Shown piece by piece: positions 1 to 7,363 of a stretch of 14,457 nt of DNA (position 1 is the first letter of the stretch; the number at the start of each line of letters is the position of its first letter). Under the pieces are notes generated by a model. That model was not told the origin of the DNA, did not search any database, and was given only the letters and a program-made list of their open reading frames with translations. Where the stretch lies: contig JAHEKL010000038.1 in assembly GCA_024638345.1 (NCBI GenBank), forward strand, positions 1 through 14,457, given 5' to 3'. A program made the position numbers and the translations under genes. Source of the stretch: Gammaproteobacteria bacterium (GTDB lineage: Bacteria; Gemmatimonadota; Gemmatimonadetes; Longimicrobiales; Gaopeijiaceae).

Positions 1-1086
1 CGGGTCCATCAGGTAGCCGGCCTCCTCGTGAACGCGCCTCATCGCGTCCATGACCTGGGCATCCTCGTGCCACGTAGGAGAGATCCACTCCTGCAATGCC
101 GCGACGTTCCCGTCGAAGATCGCGATCAAGCGCTCGAGGTTGCTGGGTCGGGCCACGTCCATCGCGCTCGCCACGGTCTTGAGTGAAGGCCCCGTGGGTA
201 GGGTGCCCGCCTCGAGGAACCGCGTCATGGCCGCATTCTCGTTGCTCGCTGCGATGAAGTGTCCGAGGGGCACCCCCATCCGACGGGCGATCACCCCGGC
301 GGTGAGGTTCCCCAGGTTTCCGGTCGGGACGCTCACGACGGGCCGCTCCTTGGCCTCGAGTGGCAGGGAGTTCCATCCCTGAGCGTAGTAGAACGTCTGT
401 GGCAGCAGTCGCCCGATGTTGACCGAGTTCGCCGACGTGAGCATTGCGCGAATCCCGGAACCCGGATTCGCGAGCACGTCCTTCACCATGCGCTGACAGT
501 CGTCGAAGGTTCCCTCGACCTCTACGGGGATCACCCCCTCGCCATCGGTGCCGGTAATCGCGGGGCTTTCGATTTGGTGAAGTTGAACCGGACTCAGCCA
601 ATCCTTGGGAAACAGCACCATCGCACGAACGCCCTCGAGCCCGCGAACGGCGTGGGCGACCGCACCTCCGGTGTCACCCGAGGTTGCCACGAGGATGATG
701 ACGGGGCCCTCCGAGGGGTCGCGGAGAACCGAGAGCAGACAGGCGAGGAAACGCGCTCCGAAGTCCTTGAAGGAACCCGTCGGCCCGTGAAAAAGCTCCA
801 GGATCCACGTGTCTTCCTCCAGCTCCACGATCGGGGCCGGGAAGTCGAAGGCGGTGGCGACGATGCTCCGAACGGCCTCGGCGCCGATGCTGCGCTCGAA
901 CAGCGGCATCGCCAAGCGCTCGGCCAATACGGGGAACTCGACTCCCTCCAACGCGCGAAGCTCCTGGTCGGCGAGCTGCGGAAGGGAGATGGGAAGGTAG
1001 AGTCCCCCGTCCGGCGAAGGGTCCTCGAGGACCGCCTGACGAAGGCTGACCTCGTTGTGCGGGGGCCGGGTGGAGATCAACCGCAT
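1..1086 (-). CDS. thrC: Threonine synthase (3' end outside window)
   Basis: PLP enzyme that converts O-phosphohomoserine to L-threonine, the last step of the pathway; cytoplasmic. Reading from the ATG at 1086, about 362 residues are visible and the frame stays open to the window edge, so the C-terminus is missing (family length is about 430-450). The N-terminus carries the usual threonine synthase lead-in (SLRQAVLEG..PDGGLYLP, residues 14-32). HGPTGSFKDFGARF (100-113) holds the PLP-binding lysine, K107. TSGDTGGAVAHA, the phosphate-binding loop, and VEGTFDDCQ follow. The Phe-Lys-Asp-Phe context and the N-terminal domain fit the E. coli/yeast-type subfamily rather than the short plant type. The start overlaps the thrB stop by one base (TGATG), so translational coupling is likely. 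No internal break is seen in the part present. Confidence 0.96.
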   Translation of the reverse strand, partial: MRLISTRPPHNEVSLRQAVLEDPSPDGGLYLPISLPQLADQELRALEGVEFPVLAERLAMPLFERSIGAEAVRSIVATAFDFPAPIVELEEDTWILELFHGPTGSFKDFGARFLACLLSVLRDPSEGPVIILVATSGDTGGAVAHAVRGLEGVRAMVLFPKDWLSPVQLHQIESPAITGTDGEGVIPVEVEGTFDDCQRMVKDVLANPGSGIRAMLTSANSVNIGRLLPQTFYYAQGWNSLPLEAKERPVVSVPTGNLGNLTAGVIARRMGVPLGHFIAASNENAAMTRFLEAGTLPTGPSLKTVASAMDVARPSNLERLIAIFDGNVAALQEWISPTWHEDAQVMDAMRRVHEEAGYLMDP

Positions 1087-2045
1087 CAGGATGCGCCTTC
1101 GGGGTGTGTGACTACACGTGCGCCCTCAGGCGCGACCCGGGAATAGTAGAGTGTGAACGGGACCCCCGCGCTCGAGCCGAATATGGCGCCCATCCCGGGT
1201 CCCACGACCCGGGCCGTGGCTTCGTCTCGACACAGCGCGAACATGGAAGGACCCGCCCCCGAAATCCCGCATCCGATGGCGCCTGCCGCGAGAGCTGCGT
1301 CTCGCACGGCCCCGAAGGCCGGGATCGCGGCACGCCGATGGGGCTCTGCGATCCGGTCCTCGAGACAGTCCGACAATAGACTCCAATCCTCGGTGTGGAG
1401 TGCGTGGACGAATCCCGCGGTGTTCCCCCACTGGGCGACCGCTTCACCGAGCGGTACCGTGCTCCCGATCGCCGCCCTCCCTTCCTGCGTGCGCATCTCG
1501 ATGGCGGGGTGGAGCAGGACCACGTGTAACCCCTTCGGAACCGGGAGTCGCAGGACGGGGAAGACCGTCGATGACCGCACCAGCAGGAGTCCCCCGAGTA
1601 GAGCCGGCCCCACGTTGTCGAGGTGGGCCCCGCCGGCCGCCACTCGTTCGCCCGCGAGAGCACAAGAAAGCAGGCGCTCCTGGGTCAACTGCGTGTCGAG
1701 AAGCCGATCCGCGGCCACGACCGCCGCGACCGCGCTGGCCGCGCTACCCCCCATACCACCGGAAAGCGGAAGACCCTTGTCGATCGTGACTTCCAATCCG
1801 TCTGCTCGACCGGAGTCTTGGAGGAGGGCCGCTATGGCGACCGTAGCGGAGTTCCGATCCGGCTCGGTCGGAATGCGGCCTTGATCTCCGGAAATGCTCG
1901 AGATCGTCAGCCCGGGCCGGTCCGAAGATTTCACTGTGACGCGGTCTCCAGGGGACTCGAGCGCCAGCCCGAAGATGTCGAATCCGCAGATTACGTTGCC
2001 GATCGTCGCCGGGGCAAAGGCCGTGACCGAACGGTCAGGGCTCAT
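1086..2045 (-). CDS. thrB: Homoserine kinase
   Basis: GHMP-family kinase that phosphorylates L-homoserine with ATP, making the substrate of the adjacent threonine synthase. It has 319 residues, close to the usual 300-320. GHMP motif 1 is near the N-terminus (AFAPATIGNVICGFDIFGLAL, about 9-29). The ATP-binding glycine/serine loop is PLSGGMGGSAAS (93-104), slightly different from the common PxxxGLGSSAAS because Gly replaces the first Ser. AHLDNVGPALLGG (140-152) is the substrate-side segment, and motif 3 is GCGISGAGPSMFAL (258-271). The ATG lies 11 nt inside the end of thrA and the stop shares a base with the thrC start, so the three genes form one transcription and translation unit. Identity is secure from the motifs and the operon position. 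Confidence 0.96.
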   Translation of the reverse strand: MSPDRSVTAFAPATIGNVICGFDIFGLALESPGDRVTVKSSDRPGLTISSISGDQGRIPTEPDRNSATVAIAALLQDSGRADGLEVTIDKGLPLSGGMGGSAASAVAAVVAADRLLDTQLTQERLLSCALAGERVAAGGAHLDNVGPALLGGLLLVRSSTVFPVLRLPVPKGLHVVLLHPAIEMRTQEGRAAIGSTVPLGEAVAQWGNTAGFVHALHTEDWSLLSDCLEDRIAEPHRRAAIPAFGAVRDAALAAGAIGCGISGAGPSMFALCRDEATARVVGPGMGAIFGSSAGVPFTLYYSRVAPEGARVVTHPEGAS

Positions 2046-4590
2046 GGACCGACTTCCGGAGGCCGTGGGTCACTCGCTCCGCTGCGCCCACGAGGTCGGT
2101 CATTAGACCGGAGGCGGTGACCTTGGGACCAGCTCCAGGACCTTGGATGAGGATGGGGTGCTCCGAGTAGCGTTCCGAGCGGATCTCGAGGACGTTCTCG
2201 GTCCCGAGGATCCGCGCCGTCGGACGCTCGGCGGGTACCAATTCGAGGCTCACGCTGGCGTCGGACGGATCGATTCTCGCTACGCAGGCCAGGCGGCACC
2301 CCTTCTCTCTCGCCTCCCTGCTCCGATCCGAGAACTCCGCATCCAACTCCGAGAGCTCCGCCATGAACGCCTCGACCGAGGGTGCTTCTAGTAGTCGGGC
2401 CGAGAGGATCGGTTCGGCACGGACGTCCCCGAGCTCGAGATCGAAGCCTGCGACCCTGCCCAGGATCACGAGCTTCCGGACCACGTCCTTGAGTCCCAGG
2501 TCTTCCCTCGGATCCGGCTCGGAGATCCCCCGCTCCTTGGCCTCGGCGACGACTTCGCTGAACGGGCGCCCGCGATTCACCTCGTCGAACAAGAAGGTGA
2601 GCGTTCCGGACAGGGCCCCCTCCATCGCCAGAATCTTGTCTCCGCTCCGACGCAGCTCCGCGACGGTGCGCACCATGGGAAGGCCCGCACCGACCGTGGT
2701 CTCGTGATGGAGACCGCCACCCCGCTCGGCCGCTTCGCCGATCGCGTGATACGACTCGAGGGAACGCGACATCGGAATCTTGTTCGCAGTCACGACGGCC
2801 GCCCCCGAACGGAGATACTCGAGGTACCGGTCCGCGACGACCTCGCTCGCCGTGCAGTCCACCACCACGAGTGGATCGCCCGTGAAGACCGCTTCGAACA
2901 CATTGTCCGGCGTGTGTTGGCCCGCCTCGAGCAGTTCGCGCCATCGATTCGGATCCAGACCTTCTAGATCTACGACCGCCTTCTGGCTCTGGGAGATTCC
3001 GACCAGCACCGGTCGGATACCATGGGGCCCCAGGGCCTCGTCGCCGTGGTCTGCGAGCTGGTCGAGAAACGCACCTCCTACGCTTCCGACCCCGAGAACG
3101 AGCAGGCGAACGGGCTGCAATTCTCCAGGAGGGCTGAAGAACGCACGGTGAACGCTTCGGAGCGCCAACCCTTCCTGCTCGGAGTCCACTACCCAGGAGA
3201 TGTTTCGCTCCGACGAACCCTGTGCGATCGCATGCACGTTGACCTTCGCCGCACCCAGGGTGGAAAAAAGCCGACCCGAGATCCCGGGCGTGTCCCTCAT
3301 CCCTTCGCCCACCACCGCGAGGATGGAGAAGCTCTGCTCACTCACGAGGTCGCGTAGGAGACCCCCCTCCCGCTCGCGCCGGAACTCCGCCCGGAGCGCC
3401 GTGAGCGCCCGGGCCGCGTCGGCGCCAGCCACCGCAAAGGATACGGAGTGCGCACTCGAGTCCTGAGTGAAGAGCAGCGACTCGACATTCGCAACCCCGA
3501 GAGCCCGAAAGATACGCTGCGAGGCTTCGGTAACGCCCACCGTCTCTACGCCCTCGACCCGAATCACGGCCACATTTCGAATGGCGGAGATGCCTCGGAC
3601 GGGCCGGTAGGGATCAGGGGGAGGCGAACCCACCACGAGGGTTCCGGGGAGCGAGGGGTCGAGGGTGCTGCGGATCCTCAGGGGAATCCCCGCCTTCCGG
3701 GCGGGTTCGACCGCGGGCGGACACATGACCTTCGCACCGAACTGAGCCAGCTCGAGCAACTCCTCGTAGCCGATCTCGCGGACCGGGGTGGCTTCGGGAA
3801 CGGCTTGCGGGTCCGCCGTGAGCACTCCATCCACGTCGGTCCATATCTCCACTGCCTCGGCCCCGAGCATCGCGCCCAGCAGGGTGGCCGTGTAGTCGGA
3901 CGCCCCTCGCCCGAGGGTCGTCGTCTCCCCAGTCGCCGTGGAGCCGATGAAGCCCGTGACCACGGGTACCCCCTCGGTTCCCGGGAGCCCATCCCGGACC
4001 TGCTCGCGCGAGACCTCCTGATCGACCCTGGCCGAGCCGAATCGGTCGTCGGTGCGGAGGAGCGTCCGTGCGTCGACGTCTCGAGCCGCAACTCCTTCAG
4101 ATCGAAGACCGGCGGCGACCAGCATGGACGAGAGGATCTCCCCGAAAGCCAGCATGCGATCACGGGTCCTCATCGTGCACTCCCCCAGGAGCTCCGCGCC
4201 TCGCGCCAACCTTCGTAGCTCGTCCAGCGCACTTCCCAAGCGCTGCTCCAGCTGCGGCCGCTCCTCCTCGGGTGCGAGCTCGCTCAGGAGCTCCCGGTGG
4301 ATCTGTTCGATCCGATCGAGGACCTGCTCGTAGGCCTCGTCCCCCCGGCCGGCGAGGTCGGCCGCATCGACGAGACGGTTGGTTATCCCGCCTACGGCGG
4401 ACACGACGACCACTGGCACCGCCTCGGCCCGAGCCGCCTTCACCAAGCCCGCGACTCGTCGGATCCGGGACGCGTCTCCCACCGAGGTGCCGCCGAACTT
4501 GAGAATTCGAATCTTGCCGTGACTCCGCCTCGCGTCCGGCGACTTTGCCTCCGTCCGATCTGAGGGGATAGGCGGCGCGTTGGGTTCCAC
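2035..4590 (-). CDS. thrA: Bifunctional aspartokinase I/homoserine dehydrogenase I
   Basis: Fusion enzyme catalysing the first and third steps from aspartate towards threonine (aspartate phosphorylation; NAD(P)H reduction of aspartate semialdehyde). 851 residues. Aspartokinase domain about 26-320: KFGGTSV (31-37), RGASDYTATLLGA (228-240), TDVDGVLTADP (251-261). Two ACT domains about 340-415 and 420-485; FTQDSSAHSVSFAV (374-387) and VGEGMRDTPGIS plus HAIAQGSSERNIS (427-465) closely resemble the threonine-sensing part of E. coli ThrA, so feedback inhibition by threonine is likely. Homoserine dehydrogenase about 494-851: dinucleotide loop LLVLGVGSVGG (496-506), TANKIP (601-606), TVGAGLPMVRT, and EPDPREDLGLKDVVRK with probable catalytic K706. 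The start codon is GTG, supported by GAGAGGA about six bases upstream; the first 25 residues look like an unconserved extension. It is preceded by an attenuator-like leader. Confidence 0.96.
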   Translation of the reverse strand: MEPNAPPIPSDRTEAKSPDARRSHGKIRILKFGGTSVGDASRIRRVAGLVKAARAEAVPVVVVSAVGGITNRLVDAADLAGRGDEAYEQVLDRIEQIHRELLSELAPEEERPQLEQRLGSALDELRRLARGAELLGECTMRTRDRMLAFGEILSSMLVAAGLRSEGVAARDVDARTLLRTDDRFGSARVDQEVSREQVRDGLPGTEGVPVVTGFIGSTATGETTTLGRGASDYTATLLGAMLGAEAVEIWTDVDGVLTADPQAVPEATPVREIGYEELLELAQFGAKVMCPPAVEPARKAGIPLRIRSTLDPSLPGTLVVGSPPPDPYRPVRGISAIRNVAVIRVEGVETVGVTEASQRIFRALGVANVESLLFTQDSSAHSVSFAVAGADAARALTALRAEFRREREGGLLRDLVSEQSFSILAVVGEGMRDTPGISGRLFSTLGAAKVNVHAIAQGSSERNISWVVDSEQEGLALRSVHRAFFSPPGELQPVRLLVLGVGSVGGAFLDQLADHGDEALGPHGIRPVLVGISQSQKAVVDLEGLDPNRWRELLEAGQHTPDNVFEAVFTGDPLVVVDCTASEVVADRYLEYLRSGAAVVTANKIPMSRSLESYHAIGEAAERGGGLHHETTVGAGLPMVRTVAELRRSGDKILAMEGALSGTLTFLFDEVNRGRPFSEVVAEAKERGISEPDPREDLGLKDVVRKLVILGRVAGFDLELGDVRAEPILSARLLEAPSVEAFMAELSELDAEFSDRSREAREKGCRLACVARIDPSDASVSLELVPAERPTARILGTENVLEIRSERYSEHPILIQGPGAGPKVTASGLMTDLVGAAERVTHGLRKSVHEP

Positions 4591-4657
4591 TTGAGTCCTC
4601 TCGAGTTTTCTTCGCTACGGCGGCACGCTCGCCGCGGAGGTTGGGCGCGGGCGCCGG

Positions 4658-4690
4658 AAAAAAAAACGACCCCGACCTTGTCAGGGGCCG
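4658..4690 (-). terminator. Intrinsic terminator (attenuator) before thrA
   Basis: The minus strand shows CGGCCCC (4690-4684), one unpaired T, GAC, an AAG loop, GTC, then GGGGTCG (4673-4667). This makes a ten-base-pair stem with one G-T pair and one bulge, directly followed by nine T (4666-4658). It lies 67 bases upstream of the thrA start codon and downstream of the promoter, so it would stop operon transcripts before thrA. It cannot serve the plus-strand rhomboid gene, because on that strand it would read A-tract before stem. The position fits an attenuator better than the end of any gene. Confidence 0.85.
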
Positions 4691-4731
4691 GGGCGGGCGT
4701 CGACTTGCGGTTCGATGCTGGAAACGTCAGC

Positions 4732-4830
4732 TCACACGCGCGCGCTTTCCCGGCCCGGCCTCCAGATCGTGGAGGTCGAGCCCCGGCACGTCAAACCCGT
4801 GGTGTCGAATCGGCCGCTCAGCTTTGTCAT
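4732..4830 (-). CDS. thrL: Putative threonine-rich leader peptide of the thr operon
   Basis: A 32-codon ORF runs ATG (4830-4828) to TGA (4734-4732). The peptide reads MTKLSGRFDTTGLTCRGSTS followed by TIWRPGRESARV. It has six Thr (residues 2, 10, 11, 14, 19, 21) and one Ile (22), with a Thr-Ser-Thr-Ile run at 19-22 lying in the 5' arm and loop of a small hairpin. Such Thr/Ile bias in a short ORF ahead of a terminator and thrA is the hallmark of thr attenuation leaders in enterobacteria. No Shine-Dalgarno is present: the ATG lies only 8 bases after the -10 box, so the ORF would be translated from a leaderless or nearly leaderless RNA. The Thr codons are ACA, ACC and ACG. The function is inferred from architecture; similarity to E. 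coli thrL is in composition, not in sequence. Confidence 0.62.
   Translation of the reverse strand: MTKLSGRFDTTGLTCRGSTSTIWRPGRESARV
4749..4775 (-). promoter_or_regulatory. Leader hairpin and antiterminator segment
   Basis: Inside the leader ORF, CCTCCA (4775-4770) can pair with TGGAGG (4764-4759) around a five-base loop; the 5' arm and loop carry the Thr-Ser-Thr-Ile codons. Immediately downstream, GGGCCGGG (4756-4749) is perfectly complementary to CCCGGCCC (4692-4685), which includes most of the 5' arm of the terminator. A ribosome held at the Thr codons would open the first hairpin and could free the segment to pair with the terminator arm. The pairings are read directly from the sequence; the switching mechanism is inference. 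Confidence 0.5.
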
Positions 4831-4838
4831 GACTGACA

Positions 4839-4867
4839 TTTATCGCCCCGAACCCATGGGGTGTCAA
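4839..4867 (-). promoter_or_regulatory. Probable sigma-70-type promoter of the thr operon
   Basis: On the minus strand a perfect TTGACA (-35, 4867-4862) is followed after exactly 17 bases by GATAAA (-10, 4844-4839, four of six matches to consensus). The predicted transcription start falls at about 4834-4830, roughly 240 nt before thrA, which leaves room for the leader peptide and terminator below. This is the best promoter-like match I found in the window. Start-site mapping was not possible here. Confidence 0.7.
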
Positions 4868-4988
4868 GTGCGGATCGGCCGGTCGGAAGGAGGGTCGCTC
4901 GCGGTGCTCCGCTTGTTCGTCCAGCCCCGAAAACCCAACTTGAACCACACCCACCGTTCACCCCACCGAGGCTTCCGAAGCGGATCGA

Positions 4989-5747
4989 ATGACTCCCTGG
5001 GTACGTCGGCTGCTCCTGGCCAACGTGGTGGTCTTCTTCATCACGGTGCTCGTCCTTCCCGGTCGAATCGTCAGCCAGCTCGTCCTGATCCCGGCCCTGC
5101 TCCCGATTCGTCCATGGACGGTCATCACGTATCAGTTCCTCCACGCGGGCTTCTGGCATCTGTTGTTCAATATGGTCGGGCTTTATTTCTTCGGCCCACG
5201 GCTGGAGTCGCGGATCGGGAGCAAGCACTTCCTCCTCCTATATCTACTCAGCGGCGTGGGGGGCGCGGTTCTCTCGGTGTTCACCCCGGGAGCCAGGATT
5301 GTAGGAGCCTCGGGGGCGGTGTTCGGGGTGCTGCTCGGATTCGCACGTTACTGGCCCCGGGAGAAGATCTACGTCTATGCGCTCATTCCGGTCGAAGCTC
5401 GGGTGCTCGTCATCTTCCTGGCGGTTCTCTCCTTGTGGAGCGGAATCGGCGGCGGCGGGAACATCGCGCACTTCGCGCACCTGGGAGGGTTCGTCGGCGG
5501 GTGGATCTATCTCCGGCTCATGGAGCGCAACTCGGCGGCGAGACGGTTCAAGCTACAGGTGGAAGCGACCACGGCCGGCAGACCGAAGGGTCGTGATCTG
5601 CGGCGGTGGGAGGAGGTGGATCGGGCTGGACTCCACCCCATCAACCGGGACGAGTACGATCGAGTCCTACAGAAGGCGCGGGATCAGGGAGTCCCTGCGC
5701 TCACGCCGCAGGAGCGCGCTTTCATGGAACGGTTCGTCCGGGGCTAG
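4989..5747 (+). CDS. Rhomboid-family intramembrane serine protease
   Basis: Predicted integral membrane protease that cleaves substrates within or near their transmembrane segments. 252 residues with about six hydrophobic segments (roughly 8-25, 50-68, 80-98, 105-120, 135-150, 158-178), the usual rhomboid core. HAGFWHLLFN (52-61) gives the conserved His and Asn of the oxyanion region. GASGAVFG (106-113) holds the nucleophile S108. HFAHLGGFVGG (161-171) gives the catalytic His, probably H164. A charged cytoplasmic tail of about 70 residues ends in LTPQERAFMERFV, a helical motif common behind bacterial rhomboids. The ATG at 4989 puts the first membrane segment just after a short basic N-terminus; its Shine-Dalgarno is weak. 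It diverges from the thr operon and I saw no clear promoter. Substrate unknown. Confidence 0.93.
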   Translation: MTPWVRRLLLANVVVFFITVLVLPGRIVSQLVLIPALLPIRPWTVITYQFLHAGFWHLLFNMVGLYFFGPRLESRIGSKHFLLLYLLSGVGGAVLSVFTPGARIVGASGAVFGVLLGFARYWPREKIYVYALIPVEARVLVIFLAVLSLWSGIGGGGNIAHFAHLGGFVGGWIYLRLMERNSAARRFKLQVEATTAGRPKGRDLRRWEEVDRAGLHPINRDEYDRVLQKARDQGVPALTPQERAFMERFVRG

Positions 5748-5753
5748 CCCACA

Positions 5754-6092
5754 TCACGTCTCGTCGGCTCTCGGTGGCCTGCGCAGCTTCTTCTTCCGCG
5801 AGCGACGTCTTTTGTCGTCCAGTCTGGCGCGCTTCTCCCTGGCGGGCACCCGGGTTCGAACGCGCCTCGGCCTTGGCTTGTCCCGCTCCAGGAGGCGCTC
5901 GCGAAGGCGCTCCAATGCGACGGACTTGTTGCGGTGCTGACTGCGTTCCTCTCTCGCCGTCACTACGACCCCGGTCGGTAGATGGGTCAGCCGGACCCCC
6001 GACTCGGTAGTGTTCTGATGCTGGCCGCCCTTTCCGCCGGCGCGGAACGTGTCGACCCGGCACTCGGCGAGGAGCTCTTCGTCTGACGACAT
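5754..6092 (-). CDS. Short release-factor-like (GGQ) protein, probable ribosome rescue factor
   Basis: 112 residues carrying one RF-1-type domain. RAGGKGGQHQNTTESGVRLT (residues 17-36) holds the GGQ tripeptide (22-24) that triggers peptidyl-tRNA hydrolysis in class I release factors. LPTGVVVTAREERSQHRNKSVALERLRERL completes the domain, and the last 35 residues are a strongly basic Arg/Lys tail. There is no codon-recognition domain, so it should not be a stop-codon-specific factor; this build (GGQ domain plus basic tail) is that of ArfB/YaeJ and mitochondrial rescue proteins, which release stalled ribosomes. The sequence around GGQ (GKGGQHQN) differs from ArfB (usually GPGGQNVNK), so it probably belongs to a separate orphan RF-like subfamily. 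Convergent with the rhomboid gene, six bases between stops. No clear Shine-Dalgarno. Confidence 0.85.
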   Translation of the reverse strand: MSSDEELLAECRVDTFRAGGKGGQHQNTTESGVRLTHLPTGVVVTAREERSQHRNKSVALERLRERLLERDKPRPRRVRTRVPAREKRARLDDKRRRSRKKKLRRPPRADET

Positions 6093-6261
6093 CGGTTTCG
6101 CAAGATGGGAACGACCGGTGCTCGATGGACCATCAGAAGGTATGGAAGCAGTGGCGCTTTCGGAACGCAGGGGTCTTCTTCCGGGAGTGGATCCAGGGGG
6201 GCCGCTGGATTAGACTCCTGTGGTTCCGCGGCAAGGGACACGAGTGGAGTAGGGAGGTGAG

Positions 6262-7359
6262 ATGGCGGACAGCCGACTCGGGCCGGCGGACTGGGGCCCA
6301 GGCGCCAGGTTTCTGGTCGTGCTGGCCAGTGCCGTCGTGGTCGTGGCAGGGCTTCGAGCGGGGGCCCCGTTCCTGCTTCCGTTCTTCCTCGCGTTCTTCC
6401 TCGCGATCCTCTCGATCCCGATCATGGTCTGGCTGCAGCGGCGGGGGGTTCCTCCTCCGCTTGCGATCTTCCTGGCCGTGCTCGTCGATATCGGAGTGCT
6501 GGCGGTGGTCGTGCTCCTCGCGAGCCAGTCCGTCGCCGACTTCCAGGAGCGTCTTCCACGTTACGCCGCCCGACTGCAGACGCTGTTCGATTCCTGGGTC
6601 GCCGCTCTCCAAGAGCGCGGCGTTCCCGCGAATCAGTATCTATCCGACGAGTTCATCAGCGCGAACGCGATCATGGACTTCGTGGGAGGGCTTCTGGGGC
6701 GGGTTGCCGTCTTCCTGTCGAACACCCTGATCGTCATCCTCGTCATGGTCTTCATCCTCGCCGAGGCGACCATCTTTCCAAAGAAGTTCCAAGTGATCCT
6801 GGGCGAGGCGGACGTGGAAATGGGAAGGTTCCACAAGATCACCGGAGAGGTCCTGGAATACCTGGCGATCAAGACCCTGGTCAGCCTCGCGACCGGCGTC
6901 TGTATCGGGAGCTGGGCCTGGATCATGGGTTTGGACTTCCCCATCCTTCTGGGGCTCATCGGCTTCGTGCTGAACTACGTGCCGACCATCGGTTCGATCA
7001 TCGCCGCCGTCCCGGCCATCCTGCTCGCCCTGATCCAGTTCGGTGGCGTGGGACCGGCCCTCTTGGTCACGCTGGGTTATATGGTCATCAACGTGGTCTT
7101 CGGAAACTTGATCGAGCCGCACATGCTGGGTCGAAGGTTGGGTCTGTCCACTCTCGTGGTCATCCTCTCCCTGATCTTCTGGGCGTGGGCGTGGGGTCCC
7201 GTGGGAGCGCTGCTGGCGGTGCCTCTGACGATGGTGGTGAAGATCATGCTCGAGAACACACAGGATCTTCGTTGGGTCGCCGTGCTCTTGGACAAGTCGG
7301 CTCCCGAGCCGGCCATCACGACTCCAGCTCCGGTCGACTTCGATGAGCCGACAGGTTGA
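6262..7359 (+). CDS. AI-2E family (TqsA/PerM-type) membrane protein
   Basis: 365-residue polytopic membrane protein of the AI-2E transporter (UPF0118) family. Characterised members have been linked to autoinducer-2 export and to Na+/H+ antiport, so the substrate cannot be read from sequence. Hydrophobic segments lie at about 16-31, 36-57, 66-88, 148-170, 205-222, 226-260, 264-280 and 297-328, with a soluble stretch about 92-140 between the third and fourth. Family motifs are NYVPTIGSIIAAVPA (238-252) and GNLIEPHMLGRRLGLSTLVV (281-300). The start is well supported by AGGGAGGTGAG directly before the ATG. The next gene begins four bases after the stop, suggesting co-transcription. Length and motifs match the family. 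Confidence 0.92.
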   Translation: MADSRLGPADWGPGARFLVVLASAVVVVAGLRAGAPFLLPFFLAFFLAILSIPIMVWLQRRGVPPPLAIFLAVLVDIGVLAVVVLLASQSVADFQERLPRYAARLQTLFDSWVAALQERGVPANQYLSDEFISANAIMDFVGGLLGRVAVFLSNTLIVILVMVFILAEATIFPKKFQVILGEADVEMGRFHKITGEVLEYLAIKTLVSLATGVCIGSWAWIMGLDFPILLGLIGFVLNYVPTIGSIIAAVPAILLALIQFGGVGPALLVTLGYMVINVVFGNLIEPHMLGRRLGLSTLVVILSLIFWAWAWGPVGALLAVPLTMVVKIMLENTQDLRWVAVLLDKSAPEPAITTPAPVDFDEPTG

Positions 7360-7363
7360 ATCC

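Noticed and set aside
259..1146. Long plus-strand open frame opposite threonine synthase
   Set aside because: Antisense to a gene with clear motifs; its translation has low-complexity Arg/Gly/His composition and no recognisable family.
3448..4218. Plus-strand open frame opposite the aspartokinase domain
   Set aside because: High GC removes stop codons from antisense frames; the product is Arg/Gly-rich with no domain, while the minus strand encodes ThrA throughout.
4591..4830. T-box or SAM riboswitch as an alternative explanation of the thrA leader
   Set aside because: I found no T-box consensus (TGGNACCGCG-like) and no SAM riboswitch core pattern; the Thr-rich ORF with alternative stems is the better fit.
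4860..4988. Plus-strand promoter for the rhomboid gene
   Set aside because: TTGTTC and TTGAAC occur, but neither has a -10-like hexamer at 16-18 bases.
4715..5596. Plus-strand open frame covering the thr leader and the rhomboid gene
   Set aside because: Out of frame with the rhomboid coding region, with no family features.
6125..6261. Possible small Trp-rich protein before the AI-2E-type gene
   Set aside because: The frame runs on out of phase into the AI-2E-type gene, has no ribosome binding site or recognisable features, and fits chance; the 6093-6261 gap holds nothing else I can support.
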